A stretch of DNA of 64,000 nucleotides from Hyphomicrobiales bacterium (GTDB lineage Bacteria > Pseudomonadota > Alphaproteobacteria > Rhizobiales > Rhizobiaceae), in assembly GCA_900466475.1 (NCBI GenBank), contig UBMI01000010.1, positions 1 through 64,000 of the forward strand. The letters are read 5' to 3'. Of this stretch, positions 1-9,363 are shown piece by piece. Position 1 is the first letter of the stretch. Each line of letters opens with the position of its first letter. The position numbers and the translations under genes are program-made. The notes under the pieces were generated by a model. The model was not told the DNA's origin and ran no database searches. It saw only the letters and a program-made list of their open reading frames with translations.

Positions 1-332
1 TGGATGACATGGCGATCTCCTTTGAAAACAATCACATCGAACCATGTTACAATAGGTTGCATTGCATACAACTTCGCCTAATAGCGCGAGGGTTAATGAA
101 AAAGGAGTAGGGCGTAGTATGGCGGACCTGTAGAAGTTATGCCGTCACACGCACCAAAAGCTGATGAGGTATATGCAATCGTCGCGCGAAAAAATGACGA
201 CACAGCACACCACCTAGATGCGCCGCCCGGGCCGTCGGGCGAAGCAGCTTGAAGACCCATCGAAAACGCGTCGAAAGCTCCAGTCTTTCAAACGCTGGAA
301 TCTATCATATCCTCCGGTCGGAGGGGGAAGTT
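1..332. other. Leading non-coding or unresolved stretch
   Basis: No convincing complete gene is visible. A plus-strand frame is open from position 3 to a TAG at 108-110 (about 35 codons) and could be the tail of a gene starting before the window, but nothing in it is recognisable. A short hairpin (CCTCC, loop GGTC, GGAGG, 311-324) lies just beyond the stop of the minus-strand gene that ends at 333 and may help terminate it. The first 200 bases look less GC-rich than the neighbouring genes. Confidence 0.4.
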
Positions 333-794
333 TCAGCTGCGCGGCAGACGGCGCGTCGCCTCGTCGATCAGCAGGTTGGCGATCATCATGCGCCTGTTGG
401 CATTGTCGCGGAACGACTGGGCTACGCTGTCGGGATGATTGGCCTTGGCGAAGGTGCGTCGCTTCTCATTGAGTATCTGCAGTGTGTCGGCGGCGGAAAT
501 CGCAAGTTCGGCGGCGATCTGTTCCGGGGCAATGCGGCCCAGATGCGCAGGCATGACCGGTTCGGGTTCGGGCGCCGGCGGCTCTGCGATCGCGGGTTCG
601 GCGCCGAGATTGTCGAAATAGGCCTCGCCGACCCTTTGCGAAGCGGCCGACACACCTTCCATTACATCGAAGGCGAGGCCAGTCGAGAAGCCGGAGACGC
701 GATGGGCGGTCGGTTCCTGCGCATCGTCGGAGGCTTCGTCTTCCGCCTTCAGCCGTTCGAGAACGGATTGGAATATCGATTGTCCGAACAGCAT
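333..794 (-). CDS. Small J-domain-like protein
   Basis: A 153-residue protein of unknown exact role. The N-terminal half is acidic and Pro/Glu-rich (about residues 15-85). The C-terminal 65 residues resemble a divergent J domain: a helical stretch with KRRTFAKAN is followed by HPD at residues 120-122, then a basic helix containing RRMMIAN. HPD is the signature by which J proteins stimulate Hsp70/DnaK ATPase. There is no Gly/Phe region or zinc finger, so if functional it would be a type III (DnaJC-like) co-chaperone. No signal peptide or membrane segment is seen. It is transcribed away from the neighbour at 915. The J-domain call is my reading of the motif. Confidence 0.6.
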   Translation of the reverse strand: MLFGQSIFQSVLERLKAEDEASDDAQEPTAHRVSGFSTGLAFDVMEGVSAASQRVGEAYFDNLGAEPAIAEPPAPEPEPVMPAHLGRIAPEQIAAELAISAADTLQILNEKRRTFAKANHPDSVAQSFRDNANRRMMIANLLIDEATRRLPRS

Positions 795-914
795 GCGCCT
801 TCCTTTTCGAGCGGCGCATTAGACGGCGCCAAGTTGGCGCAGGGCTGGATTCGAGGCAGGATCACAGGATCTCTCCGGAGCCGGCGGCGGTAGGAGACAG
901 ATGCGGATGAGAAA

Positions 915-1481
915 ATGAGGGCGTGGATGGCAGGTTGGAAGCGGACAGTGCAATGGACCGACTGGAACGGAGACGGACTTGAGACCCTTTCCATCGCCCA
1001 CAATGACGAGGACGTGCTTGCGGAAGGTATCGTGAGCGGGCATTTCGAAGCCGGCAAATACGATCTGAACTACCGGCTGACGATAGATCCGCAGTGGCGG
1101 GTACGCGACGTCAGGGTTCAGATCGTCAACGGTCCGCGACTGCATATTCTGTCCGACGGCCGCGGTCGCTGGGTCAGCGAGGATGGCGCGGAGCTTTCCG
1201 ATCTGGCCGGATGCCTGGATGTCGATATTGCAGCGACTCCATTCACCAATACCCTGCCAATTCGACGGCTAGGGCAAAAAACCGGTGTCGCCGAGAAGAT
1301 CAGCGTTGCCTATGTTTCCCTGCCGAACCTGATCGTCGAACCTGTCCAGCAGCGATATACCAAACTTGCCGGGAACCGCTTTCTCTATGAAGGCCTGTCA
1401 ACCGGCTTTGCCGCCGAGCTTGAGGTCGATGGCGATGGCATCGTGCTGGACTATCCTGGCGTCTATAGAAGGTTGTCGTAA
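915..1481 (+). CDS. Putative glycolipid-binding family protein (DUF1089-like)
   Basis: A 188-residue cytoplasmic-looking protein with no signal peptide. The N-terminal motif TVQWTDWNGDGLET, the central GRGRWV segment, the DVDIAATPFTNTLPIRRL block and the C-terminal LDYPGVYRRL are the pattern I associate with the putative glycolipid-binding family (DUF1089, PF06475), whose function is only loosely defined. A second ATG lies four codons downstream, so the exact start is uncertain. It is divergent from the J-domain-like gene with a gap of about 120 bases, and convergent with the LysR gene ending at 1505. Family assignment is by recalled motif; any biochemical role is unproven. Confidence 0.65.
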   Translation: MRAWMAGWKRTVQWTDWNGDGLETLSIAHNDEDVLAEGIVSGHFEAGKYDLNYRLTIDPQWRVRDVRVQIVNGPRLHILSDGRGRWVSEDGAELSDLAGCLDVDIAATPFTNTLPIRRLGQKTGVAEKISVAYVSLPNLIVEPVQQRYTKLAGNRFLYEGLSTGFAAELEVDGDGIVLDYPGVYRRLS

Positions 1482-1504
1482 CGATCGCAGTCTGGGGCTC
1501 GGCG

Positions 1505-2518
1505 CTAGCCTTCTGCCTGCCGGATGCTTTCTTCCAGGATGAGGTCGTAGAGGAGCCGGGCACTTGGGGGCAGGGCGCGTTCGCGGACGGTGATCAGGCT
1601 GTAGGGCTTGACGTTGATCTCGAAATCGATCGGCAGGATGCGCACGTCCGAGGCGTTCGAACTCTGCGAGGCGAGAAACTGTGCGACATCGACGGCGACG
1701 GGGGCAATGGCATCCGTCTCGCAGATGATCGCGCAGGTCAGCAGCAGCGAAGAGGTGTTGACGATGTTTTCCGGAAGCCGAACGGCGCGCGACAGGAAGA
1801 TATCCTCTATCGTGCGGCGCAGCAGCGTGCCCGGCGGCTGGAACACCCAGTCGTAATCCTTGATCTCCGACAGGCTGCTTGGGCCTGTCTTCTTCTTCAA
1901 TAGGGGATGGCGGCTGCGGACGATGAGGCAGGCTTTCTCGACGCCGATCTCGCGGACTTCGAAAAGGCGCGGGTTCAGATCGTCGGGGATGCGGCTGATG
2001 ATGAAGTCGTGGCGGGCGGCGAGAAGTTCGCGCGCCAGGACATTGCTGGTCTCGACCTGGATGTTGACCTCGATGCCGGGAAAGGTCTTGCGCACCGTGT
2101 TGATGGCGGGAACGACGAGGCTCATGGCGGGTGCGGTGACCGCGCCGATGAAGACCGATCCGCCCTTGCCGCTCTTCAATTCGCCGATCTCGCGGCTTGC
2201 CTCACGAAGCTCCAGAAGGATCTTGCGCGCGCGTCTCGCGAGCGCTTCCCCGAAGGTCGTCAGCACCACGCCACGGGCAACCCGTTCATAGAGTGGAGTC
2301 TTCACGATCGACTCCATATCGGACAGCATTCGGGAGGCTGCCGGCTGCGAGATGTTGAGTACTTCCGCGGCAGCCGAAATCTGCCCGCTATCTTCGATTG
2401 CGACAATCATACGCAGGTGATTCAGCTTAAGTCCCGCTCGTAGAAAGCTGTCATCGCCAAAATTGTCGCTATGAATGTCGACATGTTCCAATGAAAAGAG
2501 CTCGGAGATAATCGTCAT
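1505..2518 (-). CDS. gbpR: LysR-type regulator GbpR (galactose-binding protein regulator)
   Basis: A 337-residue LysR-type transcriptional regulator. The helix-turn-helix lies near residues 25-85 (SGQISAAAEVLNISQPAASRMLSDME), followed by a long effector-binding domain. The ATG at 2518 is chosen because GGGGAGG sits eight bases upstream; the longer reading from 2548 lacks a site. It is transcribed divergently from chvE across 270 bases, exactly the gbpR-chvE arrangement of Agrobacterium, where GbpR activates chvE in response to arabinose, fucose or galactose. By that analogy it should control the sugar operon at 2789-11103. The N-terminal extension of about 25 residues ahead of the helix-turn-helix is slightly long for the family. 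Confidence 0.85.
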   Translation of the reverse strand: MTIISELFSLEHVDIHSDNFGDDSFLRAGLKLNHLRMIVAIEDSGQISAAAEVLNISQPAASRMLSDMESIVKTPLYERVARGVVLTTFGEALARRARKILLELREASREIGELKSGKGGSVFIGAVTAPAMSLVVPAINTVRKTFPGIEVNIQVETSNVLARELLAARHDFIISRIPDDLNPRLFEVREIGVEKACLIVRSRHPLLKKKTGPSSLSEIKDYDWVFQPPGTLLRRTIEDIFLSRAVRLPENIVNTSSLLLTCAIICETDAIAPVAVDVAQFLASQSSNASDVRILPIDFEINVKPYSLITVRERALPPSARLLYDLILEESIRQAEG

Positions 2519-2788
2519 GGTTGCAGCCTCCCCACTGCGTTCCATCAAAAGTAATACTTTTTAACGATATACCAAAATTGTTATGCACATTACCAGTTAT
2601 TCTATTTGACAGTTATAGGAATCCATACCAGTTTGCCGCCGTGTGCTGGTTGGCACTCAACACGTGTGAGATCGTGGAGGAGACCTACTTCGTTTCTCAC
2701 CATCTGAAGTAACTATCCAATACGGAACCTGCCACAGTTTCGGGGCGGGCGATTTTTCGTCCGTGAATCTTTAACAAGGGAGAGAGAA
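2519..2788. promoter_or_regulatory. gbpR-chvE divergent control region
   Basis: A 270-base gap between divergent gbpR and chvE. It is AT-richer than the flanking genes. A TTGACA hexamer occurs at 2606-2611, but no good -10 box follows at 17 bases, so the chvE promoter cannot be fixed by eye. An ACACGTGT palindrome lies at 2658-2665. The leader just before chvE carries the SD GGGAGAGAG ending three bases before the ATG. A LysR-type operator is expected here from the family arrangement but is not pinned down. The 63-codon open frame at 2521-2712 has no coding signature. Confidence 0.6.
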
Positions 2789-3853
2789 ATGAAATCCATT
2801 ATCTCATTGATGGCTGCGGCCGCCTTCGGCGTCGCATCGTTCGTTATGCCTGCTCTGGCGGCAGACAAGGGCCTGGTTGGCATCGCAATGCCGACGAAGT
2901 CCTCCGCTCGCTGGATCGACGACGGCAACAACATCGTCAAGCAGCTCCAGGAAGCCGGCTACCAGACCGACCTGCAGTATGCTGACGACGATATTCCGAA
3001 CCAGCTTTCGCAGATCGAAAACATGGTCACCAAGGGCGCCAAGGTTCTCGTCATCGCTTCGATCGACGGCACGACCCTTTCGGACGTTCTCCAGAAGGCC
3101 CATGACGCCGGCATCAAGGTCATCGCTTATGACCGCCTGATCCGCGACTCTGCCAACGTTGACTACTACGCCACGTTCGACAACTTCCAGGTTGGCGTTC
3201 TTCAGGCTGGTACGATCGTCGACAAGCTCGGCCTCAAGGACGGCAAGGGCCCGTTCAACATCGAACTCTTCGGCGGTTCGCCGGACGACAACAACGCCTT
3301 CTTCTTCTATGACGGCGCAATGTCTGTCCTGCAGCCCTACATCGACTCCGGCAAGCTCGTCGTGAAGTCCGGCCAGACCGGCATGGACAAGGTCGGCACG
3401 CTGCGTTGGGATCCGGCAACGGCCCAGGCCCGCATGGACAACCTGCTCTCGGCTAACTACACCGACGCCAAGGTTGACGCTGTCCTGTCTCCGTACGACG
3501 GTCTGTCGATCGGCATCATCTCGTCGCTGAAGGGCGTCGGCTACGGTTCGGCTGACCAGCCGTTGCCGGTCGTCTCCGGCCAGGACTCGGAAATCCCGTC
3601 GATCAAGTCGATCATCGCTGGCGAACAGTATTCGTCGATCTTCAAGGATACCCGCGACCTCGCAAAGGTCACCGTTCAGATGGTTGACGCCGTCATGTCC
3701 GGCAAGGAGCCTGAAGTCAACGACACGAAGACCTACGACAACGGCGTCAAGGTCGTTCCCTCCTACCTGCTGAAGCCGGTTACCGTGACCAAGGAGAACT
3801 ACAAGACGGTTCTCGTTGACAGCGGTTACTACAAGGAAGATCAGCTGAAGTAA
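2789..3853 (+). CDS. chvE: Periplasmic multiple-sugar-binding protein ChvE
   Basis: A 354-residue periplasmic binding protein of the D-xylose/ribose-type family. Residues 1-24 form a signal peptide ending ALAADKG. The mature N-terminus reads [18 protein letters not shown], a hallmark of ChvE/XylF proteins, followed by a segment with YDRLIRD and later SPYDGLSIG and SGQDSEI in the hinge and sugar-contact regions. It captures arabinose, galactose, xylose and related monosaccharides for the GguAB transporter, and in agrobacteria it also serves chemotaxis and virulence sensing with VirA. The start follows GGGAGAGAGAA. It is the first gene of the operon and is probably much more abundantly expressed than the transporter, given the hairpin directly after its stop. 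Confidence 0.95.
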   Translation: MKSIISLMAAAAFGVASFVMPALAADKGLVGIAMPTKSSARWIDDGNNIVKQLQEAGYQTDLQYADDDIPNQLSQIENMVTKGAKVLVIASIDGTTLSDVLQKAHDAGIKVIAYDRLIRDSANVDYYATFDNFQVGVLQAGTIVDKLGLKDGKGPFNIELFGGSPDDNNAFFFYDGAMSVLQPYIDSGKLVVKSGQTGMDKVGTLRWDPATAQARMDNLLSANYTDAKVDAVLSPYDGLSIGIISSLKGVGYGSADQPLPVVSGQDSEIPSIKSIIAGEQYSSIFKDTRDLAKVTVQMVDAVMSGKEPEVNDTKTYDNGVKVVPSYLLKPVTVTKENYKTVLVDSGYYKEDQLK

Positions 3854-3863
3854 TTATGAATGG

Positions 3864-3891
3864 CCGGAACCCGCGTGATTGCGGGTTCCGG
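3864..3891 (+). terminator. Hairpin between chvE and gguA
   Basis: Perfect 11-bp inverted repeat CCGGAACCCGC with a six-base loop GTGATT, starting ten bases after the chvE stop. It lacks a clean U-run, so it more probably acts as a partial terminator or mRNA-stabilising structure than as a full stop. Such elements commonly give a binding-protein transcript in excess over the downstream ABC genes. Confidence 0.7.
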
Positions 3892-3946
3892 TCTTCGATT
3901 CTATGATCGCCGGGCCAGTTTCGGTCGCGGCGTTGGGTTTTTAGTC

Positions 3947-5485
3947 ATGGACAATACAATCCTCGAAATGCGGAACATCACCAAGACGTTCCCGGGCGTG
4001 AAGGCGCTCGAGAATGTGAACCTCAGGGTTCGCCAGGGTGAGATCCACGCATTGGTGGGCGAAAACGGGGCCGGCAAGTCGACCCTGATGAAAGTGCTCT
4101 CCGGCGTCTATCCGGCAGGAAGCTATGAAGGCGAGATCGTCTATGAGGGCGATGTTCGCAATTTCAAAGTCCTGAAGGATTCGGAAGAAATCGGCATCGT
4201 CATCATCCATCAGGAACTGGCGCTCGTGCCGCTCCTGTCGATCGGCGAAAACATCTTCCTCGGCAATGAAAACGCCAAGAAGGGCGTCATCAGCTGGGAA
4301 GACACATTCAATCGCACCAAGCAGCTTCTGGCGAAGGTAGGCCTTCGCGAATCTCCGAATACGCTCGTGACCGACATCGGCGTCGGCAAGCAGCAGCTCG
4401 TCGAGATCGCCAAGGCGCTGTCTAAGAGCGTCAAGCTGCTCATCCTCGACGAGCCGACGGCATCGCTGAACGAAAGCGATTCAGACGCGCTCCTCAACCT
4501 GCTGATGGAATTCCGCAGGCAGGGTATCACCTCGATCATCATTTCCCACAAGCTGAACGAGATCCGCAAGGTCGCCGACCAGATCACGGTCCTGCGCGAC
4601 GGTATGACCGTCAAGACGCTCGACTGTCACAAGGACGAGATCAGCGAAGACATCATCATCAAGAATATGGTGGGCCGCGACCTCGCCGATCGTTATCCGC
4701 CGCGCTCCGTGCCGGTGGGCGAGACCATCTTCGAGGTGAAGAACTGGAACGCCTTCCACCAGCAGCATCGCGACCGCCAGGTCCTTCACGACATCAACGT
4801 CAATGTCCGCAAGGGCGAGGTCGTTGGCATCGCCGGCCTCATGGGCGCTGGCCGCACCGAATTCGCCATGAGCGTGTTCGGCAAGTCCTATGGCCACAAG
4901 ATCACCGGCGACGTCTTCGTCGACGGCAAGAAGGTCGATACGTCGACGGTGCGCAAGGCGATCGACGCCGGTCTCGCCTATGTGACGGAAGACCGCAAAC
5001 ATCTCGGCCTCGTGCTGAACGACAACATCCTGCACAACACCACGCTCGCCAATCTGCTCGGCATTTCGAAGAACACCGTCATCGACGACATCAAGGAGAT
5101 GAAAGTCGCGACGGACTATCGCTCGAAGCTGCGCATACGGTCATCGGGCATCTTCCAGGAAACGGTCAACCTGTCGGGCGGCAACCAGCAAAAGGTCGTG
5201 CTGTCGAAGTGGCTGTTCTCCGATCCTGATGTTTTGATCCTGGACGAGCCCACACGTGGTATCGACGTTGGCGCAAAATACGAAATTTATACTATCATCA
5301 ACCAGCTTGCCGCCGATGGAAAGGGCGTTCTGATGATCTCGTCAGAAATGCCTGAACTGCTTGGCACATGTGACCGCATCTACGTGATGAACGAAGGACG
5401 CATCGTCGCCGAACTGCCGAAAGGAGAAGCAAGCCAGGAAACCATCATGCGCGCTATCATGCGCTCAGGGGAGAAGAAACAATGA
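3947..5485 (+). CDS. gguA: Sugar ABC transporter ATP-binding protein GguA
   Basis: A 512-residue double-nucleotide-binding-domain ATPase of the MglA/XylG/AraG class. The first domain has Walker [10 protein letters not shown] near residue 39 and Walker [12 protein letters not shown]. Its signature is degenerate (IGVGKQQ), as usual for this class. The second domain carries the canonical LSGGNQQK from residue 409 and a Walker [12 protein letters not shown]. The ATG at 3947 is chosen because [17 protein letters not shown] begins the conserved N-terminus; the frame is open further upstream to 3860 but that extension covers the intergenic hairpin. The stop overlaps the gguB start (ATGA). It powers import of ChvE-bound sugars. 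Confidence 0.93.
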   Translation: MDNTILEMRNITKTFPGVKALENVNLRVRQGEIHALVGENGAGKSTLMKVLSGVYPAGSYEGEIVYEGDVRNFKVLKDSEEIGIVIIHQELALVPLLSIGENIFLGNENAKKGVISWEDTFNRTKQLLAKVGLRESPNTLVTDIGVGKQQLVEIAKALSKSVKLLILDEPTASLNESDSDALLNLLMEFRRQGITSIIISHKLNEIRKVADQITVLRDGMTVKTLDCHKDEISEDIIIKNMVGRDLADRYPPRSVPVGETIFEVKNWNAFHQQHRDRQVLHDINVNVRKGEVVGIAGLMGAGRTEFAMSVFGKSYGHKITGDVFVDGKKVDTSTVRKAIDAGLAYVTEDRKHLGLVLNDNILHNTTLANLLGISKNTVIDDIKEMKVATDYRSKLRIRSSGIFQETVNLSGGNQQKVVLSKWLFSDPDVLILDEPTRGIDVGAKYEIYTIINQLAADGKGVLMISSEMPELLGTCDRIYVMNEGRIVAELPKGEASQETIMRAIMRSGEKKQ

Positions 5486-6690
5486 CTCCTGTCAACCCGA
5501 CATCCACAGAGGAAAGCAACGTCGTTTCGATTGCCGACTATATCCGCGGCAACATCCGCGAATATGGCATGCTGATCGCACTCGTCGCGATCATGATATT
5601 CTTCCAGTTCTACACTGGCGGTATCCTGTTCAAGCCGGTCAATCTGACGAACCTCGTGCTGCAGAACTCCTTCATCATCATCATGGCCCTCGGCATGCTG
5701 CTGGTGATCGTTGCTGGGCATATCGACCTGTCGGTCGGCTCCATCGTTGCCTTCGTCGGCGCGCTGGCGGCCATCTTCACCGTTTCCTGGGGCATGAATT
5801 TCTGGCTGGCGGGTCTGCTCTGCCTGATCATCGGCGGCTTCATCGGTGCGGCACAGGGCTATTTCATCGCCTATCACCGCATCCCGTCCTTCATCGTGAC
5901 GCTTGCCGGCATGCTGGTTTTCCGCGGCCTGACGCTCACCGTTCTCGGTGGCAAGAACATCGGCCCGTTCCCGAAGGAATTCCAGGTCATCAGCACCGGC
6001 TTCCTGCCGGGCGACATGATCGACATCTTCGGTATTCCGACCCAGCTCACCTCGCTGATCCTGACCGTCATCATGCCGGTCATCCTCTTCTACCTCGCCT
6101 GGCGCCGCCGCAAGGTCAATGAGAGCCACGGCATCGACGTCGAGCCGATGGGCTTCTTCATCGGCCAGAATGTCCTCATTTCGCTCGCCATCGTCTGGCT
6201 CGGCTGGCTGCTGTCGACCTACAAGGGTCTGCCGAACGTTCTGATCGTCATGCTGGTCCTGATCGCGGCGTACAGCTTCGTCACCCGCCGCACGACGATT
6301 GGTCGCCGCATCTACGCCATGGGTGGCAATGAAAAGGCGACCAAGCTTTCCGGTATCAACACCGAGCGCCTGAGCTTCTTCACCTTCGTCAACATGGGTG
6401 TGCTTGCGGGTCTCGCCGGCATGATCGTTGCGCTGCGCCTGAACTCGGCAACGCCGAAGGCCGGTGTCGGTTTCGAACTTGACGTCATTGCGGCCTGCTT
6501 CATCGGCGGCGCGTCGGCTTCGGGCGGCGTCGGCAAGATCACCGGTGCGGTTATCGGCGCATTCATCATGGGCGTCATGAACAACGGCATGTCGATCGTC
6601 GGTCTCGGCATCGACTTCCAGCAGATGGTCAAGGGCGCCGTGCTTCTCGCTGCCGTCTTCTTCGACGTCTACAACAAGAACAAGGGCTGA
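5482..6690 (+). CDS. gguB: Sugar ABC transporter permease GguB
   Basis: A 402-residue inner-membrane permease of the BPD_transp_2 (XylH/AraH/RbsC) family with about ten hydrophobic segments. It contains the conserved [16 protein letters not shown] motif and the C-terminal cytoplasmic coupling segment [20 protein letters not shown]. At about 400 residues it is longer than RbsC and matches the XylH-like subclass. The start codon lies inside the gguA stop (four-base overlap), indicating translational coupling. It forms the translocation channel with GguA for sugars delivered by ChvE. Confidence 0.93.
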   Translation: MTPVNPTSTEESNVVSIADYIRGNIREYGMLIALVAIMIFFQFYTGGILFKPVNLTNLVLQNSFIIIMALGMLLVIVAGHIDLSVGSIVAFVGALAAIFTVSWGMNFWLAGLLCLIIGGFIGAAQGYFIAYHRIPSFIVTLAGMLVFRGLTLTVLGGKNIGPFPKEFQVISTGFLPGDMIDIFGIPTQLTSLILTVIMPVILFYLAWRRRKVNESHGIDVEPMGFFIGQNVLISLAIVWLGWLLSTYKGLPNVLIVMLVLIAAYSFVTRRTTIGRRIYAMGGNEKATKLSGINTERLSFFTFVNMGVLAGLAGMIVALRLNSATPKAGVGFELDVIAACFIGGASASGGVGKITGAVIGAFIMGVMNNGMSIVGLGIDFQQMVKGAVLLAAVFFDVYNKNKG

Positions 6691-6733
6691 GGCCTAACTC
6701 AGCCTGCGCATTCGCAGTCGTATGAAAACGAAT

Positions 6734-6755
6734 TCCGGCTCCTCGGGGAGCCGGA
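6734..6755 (+). terminator. Hairpin between gguB and gguC
   Basis: Perfect 9-bp stem TCCGGCTCC / GGAGCCGGA with a TCGG loop, 43 bases after the gguB stop and 42 bases before the gguC start. No T-run follows, so read-through is likely. It is comparable in kind, though not in sequence, to the hairpin after chvE. Confidence 0.65.
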
Positions 6756-6797
6756 GCGGCGTAGCTTTGCCGTCGCCGAACGAAAAGGATCAGGACC

Positions 6798-7793
6798 GTG
6801 CTTATTTCGCAGATCAAAGGCTCCAACGGAGAGATCATCGTCGCCGCGCGCGAACCGGGTGCCGCCGCCAAGACCGTCAAGGGTGCTACGAGCGTCTACG
6901 CTCTGGCGATGGAAGCCGCAGATGGCGGCAAGTCGCTCGTCTCCGTTATCGAGGCGCATGGATATGGCGACGCCGTCGATCTTGAAAAGGCCTATGCCGA
7001 AGGCCGTTTCCTGCCGCCGATCACGCATCCGGATGCAGCGCACCTGCACCTGACCGGCACGGGCCTGACGCATCTGGGTTCGGCCGCAACGCGCGATTCC
7101 ATGCATAAGAAGACCACCGAAGCGGCAGAGGAAACGCTGACCGACTCCATGAAGATGTTCAGGATGGGTCTCGAAGGCGGAAAGCCGGCGGCCGGCCAGA
7201 AGGGCGTGCAGCCCGAATGGTTCTACAAGGGCAACGGCTACGGCGCTGCAGCTCCGGGCGCTCCGCTCGTCTCGCCATCCTTCGCGCTCGACGGCGGGGA
7301 AGAGCCTGAAATGGCCGGCATCTACGTGATCGCCAAGGATGGCACGCCGTTCCGTATCGGCTTTGCGCTGTCGAACGAATTTTCCGATCACGTCACCGAG
7401 CGGATCAACTATCTCTTCCTCGCCCATTCCAAGCTGCGCCCGGCAAGCTTCGGTCCGGAAATCCGGATCGGCGTAGCTCCCGAGGATATCCGCGGGACGT
7501 CACGCATCAAGCGCGGCGACAAGGTCATCTTCGAAAAGCCGTTCCTGTCGGGCGAAGCGAACATGTCGCACACTTTCGCCAATCTGGAATATCACCATTT
7601 CAAATATGGCCTCTTCCGCGTGCCGGGTGATGTGCATGTACATATGTTCGGTACGGCGACGCTTTCCTTTGCCGATGGCATCAAGGCGGAAGAGGGCGAT
7701 GTCTTTGAAATCGAGGTTGCCGAATTCGGCCTGCCGCTGCGCAATCCGCTGAAGGTTGCCGCCGAAGAAGAGATCGCCGTCAAGCAGCTCTGA
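6798..7793 (+). CDS. gguC: GguC / AraD1-family protein, probable 2-keto-3-deoxy-L-arabinonate dehydratase
   Basis: A 331-residue protein of the GguC/AraD1 family, related to the fumarylacetoacetate hydrolase (FAH) superfamily. The start is GTG at 6798 after an AGGATCAGG site. Conserved features include THPDAAHLHLTGTGLTHLGSA, the central PEMAGIYVIAKDG and the C-terminal FRVPGDVHVHMFGT block. FAH-fold AraD1 proteins are assigned to dehydration of 2-keto-3-deoxy-pentonates to alpha-ketoglutarate semialdehyde. The two following genes encode the dehydratase and semialdehyde dehydrogenase that flank this step, which supports that role. Historically gguC was named only for its position after gguAB, so the activity is an inference from family and context. 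Confidence 0.8.
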   Translation: MLISQIKGSNGEIIVAAREPGAAAKTVKGATSVYALAMEAADGGKSLVSVIEAHGYGDAVDLEKAYAEGRFLPPITHPDAAHLHLTGTGLTHLGSAATRDSMHKKTTEAAEETLTDSMKMFRMGLEGGKPAAGQKGVQPEWFYKGNGYGAAAPGAPLVSPSFALDGGEEPEMAGIYVIAKDGTPFRIGFALSNEFSDHVTERINYLFLAHSKLRPASFGPEIRIGVAPEDIRGTSRIKRGDKVIFEKPFLSGEANMSHTFANLEYHHFKYGLFRVPGDVHVHMFGTATLSFADGIKAEEGDVFEIEVAEFGLPLRNPLKVAAEEEIAVKQL

Positions 7794-7867
7794 TTTCAAC
7801 TGTGATCTCAAGGGGCCGGCCGCCGCGAAAGCCGCCGGTCATTTGACATAGAGGAGGCTCCAAGGCC

Positions 7868-9301
7868 ATGACCGTCCATCAGAATCTTATTGCCGGCGAA
7901 TGGACCGGCACGAATGCCGCCGAGAACATCAACCCGTCCGACACGAACGAAGTCGTCGGTCTCTACGCTCAGGCGAGCGCCGAGGATGCGAAGGCTGCCA
8001 TCGCTGCCGCGAAGGCTGCCTTTCCGGCCTGGTCGCGTTCCGGCATCTGGGAGCGCCACGTCATCCTGAAGAAGGCCGGCGACGAGATCATGGCGCGCAA
8101 GGACGAGCTTGGCGCTCTTCTCGCCCGCGAGGAAGGCAAGACGCTTCCCGAAGCGATCGGCGAAACGATCCGCGCGTCGCAGATCTTCGAATTCTTCGCT
8201 GGCGAAGCGCTGCGCCTTGCCGGCGAGGTCGTTCCCTCGGTGCGCCCGAACATTGGCGTCGAGATCACCCGCGAGCCGCTCGGTGTCATCGGTATTATCA
8301 CGCCCTGGAATTTCCCGATCGCCATTCCGGCCTGGAAGATCGCGCCGGCGCTCTGCTACGGCAACACCGTCGTCTTCAAGCCGGCCGATCTCGTCCCCGG
8401 CTGTTCGTGGGCGATTGCCGACATCCTGCATCGCGCAGGCCTGCCGAAGGGCGTTCTGAACCTCGTCATGGGCAAGGGCTCGGTCGTTGGCCAGGCCATG
8501 CTCGACAGCCCTGACATTGCCGGCATCACCTTTACCGGTTCGACCGGTACGGGCAAACGCGTCGCCACTTCCTCCATCGAGCATAACCGCAAGTTCCAGC
8601 TGGAAATGGGCGGCAAGAACCCGATGGTCGTGCTCGACGATGCTGATCTCACCGTTGCCGTCGAGGCCGCCGCCAATTCCGGCTTCTTCTCCACGGGCCA
8701 GCGCTGCACCGCTTCGTCGCGCCTGATCGTCACCGAAGGCATTCACGACAAGTTCGTTGCGGCGCTCACGGAAAAGCTGAAGACCGTCGTCGTCGACAAT
8801 GCCATGAAGCCCGGCACCCATATCGGCCCCGTCGTCGATGCCCGCCAGCTCCAGACCGATACCGATTATATCAAGATCGGCAGGGAAGAGGGCGCCAAGC
8901 TCGCCTTCGGCGGCGAGCTCATCTCGCGCGACACACCCGGCTTCTACCTTCAGCCGACTCTCTTTACCGAAGCGACGAACCAGATGCGCATCTCGCGCGA
9001 AGAGATCTTCGGACCTGTCGTTTCCGTCATTCGCGTGAAGGATTACGAAGAGGCACTCGCGACCGCCAACGACACGCCATTCGGCCTGTCTGCCGGCATT
9101 GCCACGACCAGCCTCAAGCATGCGACGCATTTCAAGCGCAACTCCGAGGCTGGCATGGTGATGGTGAACCTGCCGACCGCCGGCGTCGACTTCCACGTTC
9201 CCTTCGGCGGCCGCAAGGGCTCGTCCTACGGCCCGCGCGAGCAGGGCAAGTACGCCGCCGAATTCTACACAACCGTCAAAACCGCCTATACGCTGGCCTA
9301 A
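7868..9301 (+). CDS. Alpha-ketoglutaric semialdehyde dehydrogenase (aldehyde dehydrogenase family)
   Basis: A 477-residue NAD(P)-dependent aldehyde dehydrogenase. Clear motifs are TPWNFPIAIP in the Rossmann entrance, FTGSTGTGKR, the catalytic glutamate in LEMGGKNP and the nucleophilic cysteine in STGQRCTASSR. EEIFGPVVSVI and the C-terminal PFGGRKGSS complete the fold. The start follows GAGGAGGCTCC. Its position between AraD1-type gguC and the arabinonate dehydratase points to oxidation of alpha-ketoglutarate semialdehyde to 2-oxoglutarate, the last step of non-phosphorylative pentose catabolism. Substrate choice is from context; succinate-semialdehyde-type activity cannot be excluded from sequence. 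Confidence 0.85.
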   Translation: MTVHQNLIAGEWTGTNAAENINPSDTNEVVGLYAQASAEDAKAAIAAAKAAFPAWSRSGIWERHVILKKAGDEIMARKDELGALLAREEGKTLPEAIGETIRASQIFEFFAGEALRLAGEVVPSVRPNIGVEITREPLGVIGIITPWNFPIAIPAWKIAPALCYGNTVVFKPADLVPGCSWAIADILHRAGLPKGVLNLVMGKGSVVGQAMLDSPDIAGITFTGSTGTGKRVATSSIEHNRKFQLEMGGKNPMVVLDDADLTVAVEAAANSGFFSTGQRCTASSRLIVTEGIHDKFVAALTEKLKTVVVDNAMKPGTHIGPVVDARQLQTDTDYIKIGREEGAKLAFGGELISRDTPGFYLQPTLFTEATNQMRISREEIFGPVVSVIRVKDYEEALATANDTPFGLSAGIATTSLKHATHFKRNSEAGMVMVNLPTAGVDFHVPFGGRKGSSYGPREQGKYAAEFYTTVKTAYTLA

Positions 9302-9316
9302 GACAAAGCGCGATAA

Positions 9317-9341
9317 CCCTGATCGTACGAGGCGGTCAGGG
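9317..9341 (+). terminator. Hairpin before the arabinonate dehydratase gene
   Basis: A 9-bp stem CCCTGATCG / CGGTCAGGG with one G-T wobble and a seven-base loop, in the 62-base gap between the semialdehyde dehydrogenase and dehydratase genes. No T-run follows. It is another intergenic structure within this operon. Confidence 0.5.
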
Positions 9342-9363
9342 GATATCCTGAGGGACAGAAATT

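Noticed and set aside
3..110. Open plus-strand frame at the left edge
   Set aside because: It might be the end of a gene beginning outside the window, but 35 codons with no recognisable pattern are not enough to call.
218..893. Plus-strand frames opposite the J-domain-like gene
   Set aside because: Translations are Arg/Gly-rich shadows without domains; the minus-strand frame has a coherent helical C-terminal domain with HPD.
2521..2712. A 63-codon frame in the gbpR-chvE gap
   Set aside because: No SD, unusual composition, and it occupies the expected regulatory region.
7800..7835. GC-rich GGCCGGCC stretch before the semialdehyde dehydrogenase as a fourth operon hairpin
   Set aside because: The arms do not pair over more than a few bases, so it is not comparable with the other three hairpins.
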